From Candidatus Gastranaerophilales bacterium (GTDB lineage Bacteria > Cyanobacteriota > Vampirovibrionia > Gastranaerophilales > Gastranaerophilaceae), in the NCBI GenBank assembly GCA_944323955.1, contig CALUUK010000005.1, positions 62,001 to 126,000 of the forward strand: DNA of 64,000 nucleotides, written 5' to 3'. The translations under genes and the position numbers were made by a program. The notes below the pieces were generated by a model. The model had not been told where the DNA came from. It ran no database searches and saw only the letters and a list, made by a program, of their open reading frames with translations. Shown in pieces: positions 60,936 through 64,000 of the stretch (positions within the stretch are counted from its first letter, which is position 1; every line of letters starts with the position of its first letter).

Positions 60936-61706
60936 TTAGCTTTTATTTTGTGCTGTTTTTATTTTCGCGGATTTCCAAAGATTATCCCATTCCTCCAATG
61001 AAAGCTGCTCGGGTGCTTTGTTTGTTGATTCTTCCATCATACGAAATCTTTTGACAAATTTCTTATTGGCGCTTAACAATGCCTGTTCGGCATCTATATT
61101 ATTCCATCTTGCAAGATTAACAACCGCAAAGAGTATATCGCCAAGCTCTTCTTCTTTATCTTCACGGGAAGATGCTTCGGAAAACTCTTTTATTTCTGAT
61201 AAAACACAATCATAAAGTGATTTCTCATCAGGCCATTCAAAACCGACATTAACGGCTTTTTTGCTGATTTTCTGTGCACTCATAAGTGCCGACTGTGCTT
61301 TTGAAATTCCGTCCATTACGGATTTTCTGTGCGGTTTTTCTTCTTTCTTTAATTTTTCCCAGTTATCAATAATTTCTTCCGTTGATCTTACTTTAATATC
61401 TCCGAAAACATGAGGATGTCTGTGCACAAGTTTATCAGCGATTCCTTTTGCAACATCTTCTATATCAAAGACTTTTTCTTCTTTTGCTATCTGAGCATGC
61501 AATACAACTTGAAGAAGAACATCTCCCAATTCTTCTCGTAAATGTTTCATATCGTTATCATCAATGGCATCAACGGCTTCATATGCTTCTTCAAGCATAT
61601 TTTTCCTGAGTGTTTGATGGGTTTGTTCCCTGTCCCATTTACACCCGTTTTCACTTCTTAAAATATCTATTATCTCTATTAGTCTTTCAATATTAGGATA
61701 GTTCAT
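60936..61706 (-). CDS. mazG: Nucleoside triphosphate pyrophosphohydrolase MazG
   Basis: Hydrolyses (d)NTPs to monophosphates. 256 residues with two tandem MazG domains: the first (MNYPNIERLIEIIDILRSENGCKWDREQTHQTLRKNMLEEAYEAVDAI, EELGDVLLQVVLHA) and the second (SLYDCVLSEIKEFSEA, KEEELGDILFAVVNLARW), plus RHPHVFGD between. Start at the last base of the hisG stop codon, after GGTG, so translation is coupled. Confidence 0.94.
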   Translation of the reverse strand: MNYPNIERLIEIIDILRSENGCKWDREQTHQTLRKNMLEEAYEAVDAIDDNDMKHLREELGDVLLQVVLHAQIAKEEKVFDIEDVAKGIADKLVHRHPHVFGDIKVRSTEEIIDNWEKLKKEEKPHRKSVMDGISKAQSALMSAQKISKKAVNVGFEWPDEKSLYDCVLSEIKEFSEASSREDKEEELGDILFAVVNLARWNNIDAEQALLSANKKFVKRFRMMEESTNKAPEQLSLEEWDNLWKSAKIKTAQNKS

Positions 61707-62572
61707 TATTTCACCATCTGATCCACTGTCATGATAAGAATACCTTTGCCGCCCAGCTTTTTAAGTTTAGCTATGCTGTCAAAAACTTTATCGGCATCAA
61801 CAACTACATGCATTACGACATTTTTATCATCGCCTGCAAGTGTCATTAGTGTAGGTGAAGACAACCCGGGTAAAAATGCTCTTATATCATCCAGTGAACT
61901 TTTTGGCACATGGGCCATTAAATATTTCTTTTCTCTTGCATCAATTACTGATTTTAATGCCTGAAGAACAACCTGTGTTTTTTCTTTTTTGTCTTCGTTT
62001 AAATTCTTGTTTGCAATTACAATCGCGGTTGATTCTAAAATTTTGTCTATAATTCTTAATTTGTTTGATTTTAAAGTTGAGCCTGATGATGTAATATCAA
62101 CAACCACATCCGATAAACCAAGTCTCGGTGTAATTTCGGTTGCTCCCGAAATTTCTATAATTTTGGGTGTTTTCCCCAGTTTTTCAAAATATTCTCTTGC
62201 TATGTTAGGAAATGAAGTTGCAATTTTAAGATTTTGCGGAAGGTCCGATGATGTTTTATAAGAGTCTTCTTCTTTTACGGCAACAATCATTTCGCAATAA
62301 CCGAAATCAAGGTCCATTATTTTATCAACATCTGCTTTTAATTCCGTTAATATGTCAAAACCCGTAAAGCCTATATCTGCAATACCGTTTTCAACAAACA
62401 TAGGAATATCTTGAGTTCTGACAAAAATTATGGAATATTTTTTATCTTTTGTTGTTACCTGAAGGCTTCTTTCATCTTTTGACGGAAAGACAAGCCCGGC
62501 ACAGTTAAGCAGGTCATAAATTTTTTCAGACAATCGGCCTTTGTTTGGGATTGCAATATTTAACATTTCCAT
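61706..62572 (-). CDS. hisG: ATP phosphoribosyltransferase (long form)
   Basis: First enzyme of histidine synthesis; joins PRPP and ATP. 288 residues: LNIAIPNKGRLSEKIYDLL, IADIGFTGFDIL, SFPNIAREYFEKLGK, the PRPP loop in VVDITSSGSTLKSNKL, and the C-terminal ACT-like regulatory domain (about 210-288) of the long HisG, which needs no HisZ. AAGGA 7 bp before ATG. No other his gene is in the window. Confidence 0.95.
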   Translation of the reverse strand: MEMLNIAIPNKGRLSEKIYDLLNCAGLVFPSKDERSLQVTTKDKKYSIIFVRTQDIPMFVENGIADIGFTGFDILTELKADVDKIMDLDFGYCEMIVAVKEEDSYKTSSDLPQNLKIATSFPNIAREYFEKLGKTPKIIEISGATEITPRLGLSDVVVDITSSGSTLKSNKLRIIDKILESTAIVIANKNLNEDKKEKTQVVLQALKSVIDAREKKYLMAHVPKSSLDDIRAFLPGLSSPTLMTLAGDDKNVVMHVVVDADKVFDSIAKLKKLGGKGILIMTVDQMVK

Positions 62573-62586
62573 TTCATATTCCTTTT

Positions 62587-63930
62587 TTATTCTTGTTCTT
62601 CAAAATTTTCAGTATCTTTTATTGTTATAACAATGTCACTTGTTGTACAAAAACTTCTTACGGGTGCATGAACAAATTTAAATTCTGCAATTTTCGGAAC
62701 TTTTCTTCTTATTGTTCTTATTATATCCGTTGAAATCTGTGTGTTATAACCTATAATCTCGGATTCGGAAATTTGTGCGGCTCTTCCCATGCAATTTACG
62801 TCATACCCCAGACTTTTAAATTGTTCTCTTATTTCATAAGCATTTATTTCCTGTTCACGTGTAAAGACTATGCCCAATGAAATATCATCTTCCGTCATAT
62901 CCGCTTTCTTATGATAAATAAGCCGATTGATTGTCTGCTGGGTTTTTTCCGGGTCCAGTATCCAATAACTGATAATTCCTTTTTTATTCGGACCGCCGGG
63001 AAGTGTTACAAATTCAACTTTATTCAAATCTATTTCACGCGCAACAGATGCATATTGTGAAAGTTGATACAAATTCATGTCTGTCCTTGTGTAAAGACTT
63101 GCTATTTTTAAAAGTTCGGGAATTTTCTTTACAGTTTCAGGTGATTTTAATTGTTCTATCAGTGCTTTTACAAATTTCTGCTGTCTGTATACTCTTCCGA
63201 TATCTCCAAGCATATCCTTTCTGAACCTTAAATACTGCTCGGCATGTTCTCCGTCCAGAATGTGGTTGCCTTTGTTGAAGTTAATATACAGATGGGCACT
63301 GTAGTCATTATAGTGCATATTTTGATCAATATATATCGGAACTCCGCCTATTGCATCAATTAATTTCCTTACTCCTTCGGCATTTACAATCATATAATTA
63401 TGAATTCTTATTCCGAGAGTTTCTTCAATTGTCTTTTTTGTAAGTTCAATACCGCCAAGGGCATAAGCGGCATTAATTTTTTGTACACCGTGTTCATCTG
63501 CCAGATATACTTTACTGTCCCGCGGTATGGATATGGCATTTACGCCTTTGCCTTGAAGGTCAATATTAAGAATAATCATTGTGTCGGAACGAACACCCGA
63601 GAACGGCAGAGTATTCGGCCCGTTGGAATCTACGCCCAGAAGCAGAATATTTTGATATCTGTTGAGCATTTTTAAATTAAATTTTGATTGGGTTAAATCA
63701 GGTTTTTTACTGATTTTTACGCCCTGAAGATTTTTATCCGTATAGCTTGAAATAATTGCTGAAATATTATCATAGTTACTTATTATGAACATTAAAAAAG
63801 CTGTTGCCGCAACAACAAAAAAAGATATAAAAATAATTCTGAGCGTAAAAACAAATCCGCCTTCTTCGTTGCGCTCTTTATATTTTAAAAATACACTGTA
63901 TTGCTCGTCTTTGTCTTTTAATTCAGTCAT
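62587..63930 (-). CDS. LytR-CpsA-Psr family ligase with LytR_C domain
   Basis: Attaches lipid-linked polymers to the cell wall. 447 residues: cytoplasmic start, one membrane helix (LRIIFISFFVVAATAFLMFII), then the LCP domain: ILLLGVDSNG, GVRSDTMIILNIDLQGKGVNAISIPRDSKV, HGVQKINAAYALGG, the VGRVYRQQKF-like GDIGRVYRQQKFVKA; and a C-terminal LytR_C domain (about 350-447). In a Gram-negative-type cell the acceptor polymer is uncertain. AGGA site before ATG. It is upstream of hisG-mazG with 14 bp gap. Confidence 0.9.
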   Translation of the reverse strand: MTELKDKDEQYSVFLKYKERNEEGGFVFTLRIIFISFFVVAATAFLMFIISNYDNISAIISSYTDKNLQGVKISKKPDLTQSKFNLKMLNRYQNILLLGVDSNGPNTLPFSGVRSDTMIILNIDLQGKGVNAISIPRDSKVYLADEHGVQKINAAYALGGIELTKKTIEETLGIRIHNYMIVNAEGVRKLIDAIGGVPIYIDQNMHYNDYSAHLYINFNKGNHILDGEHAEQYLRFRKDMLGDIGRVYRQQKFVKALIEQLKSPETVKKIPELLKIASLYTRTDMNLYQLSQYASVAREIDLNKVEFVTLPGGPNKKGIISYWILDPEKTQQTINRLIYHKKADMTEDDISLGIVFTREQEINAYEIREQFKSLGYDVNCMGRAAQISESEIIGYNTQISTDIIRTIRRKVPKIAEFKFVHAPVRSFCTTSDIVITIKDTENFEEQE

Positions 63931-64000
63931 TTTATAATGTCCTGCCCATCTCTTATAATATTACTTCAAAAAAAGAAAATTAGTATATGCCGAATGGGTG

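Overview
The window is AT-rich, densely coded bacterial DNA with no rRNA, prophage, IS element or CRISPR array. A Gram-negative-type envelope is implied by a TolC-like outer-membrane protein, an AMIN-type amidase, a lytic transglycosylase and a Spy-like periplasmic protein. Together with PilT, LuxS, pyruvate phosphate dikinase, and a set of unusual proteins with a short N-terminal Phe-Gly segment, this points to a fermentative, gut-type non-photosynthetic cyanobacterial relative (Vampirovibrionia/Melainabacteria, Gastranaerophilales-like). The assignment is an inference from gene style; no marker was searched.

Layout. 1-6.0 kb: luxS (cut by the window edge) and mtn of the SAM cycle, an XRE regulator, trxB, an exported protein, and amiC-murI for the cell wall. 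6.1-8.5 kb: a tandem array of six paralogous three-helix membrane proteins, each with its own promoter and terminator. It abuts a 471-residue unknown protein whose last codons carry the first array promoter. 10-14 kb: EF-hand and Cys-rich exported proteins, rplJ-rplL behind an L10 leader with attenuator, and the divergent infC-rpmI-rplT operon with an ATT start on infC. 14-31 kb: ppdK, two orphan sugar-ABC permeases, a TolC-like protein, a dehydratase-activase relative, a winged-helix protein, a NrtR-type Nudix regulator, a lytic transglycosylase, pepT, rpsO, metK and cca. 31-42 kb: an rny-ymdB-PHP-pseudopilin-like operon, tRNA-Leu(UAA), uppS-rdgB, and gyrA-ridA-dtd-DUF2142. 42-58 kb: lineage-style proteins of unknown role, a GH77-like enzyme, glmU-prs, hom-thrC, and an operon of two membrane proteins plus a GH13 enzyme and a small tagged protein. 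58-64 kb: deoC, recO-pilT, hisG-mazG and a LytR-CpsA-Psr protein.

Themes. SAM recycling (metK, mtn, luxS), peptidoglycan and lipid-carrier synthesis (murI, glmU, uppS, amiC, LCP) and RNA/ribosome genes form the conserved core. Two things stand out as undescribed. First, the six-gene membrane-protein array has a reiterated promoter/terminator module, and its sequence variation is concentrated in the predicted outside loop. Second, soluble glucan-active enzymes and membrane proteins share a short N-terminal x-Phe-Gly segment without any signal peptide. Several genes also start exactly where a -10 box predicts the first transcribed base, with no Shine-Dalgarno sequence, which suggests leaderless mRNAs. 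All calls were made by eye; no alignment, profile search or structure prediction was run.
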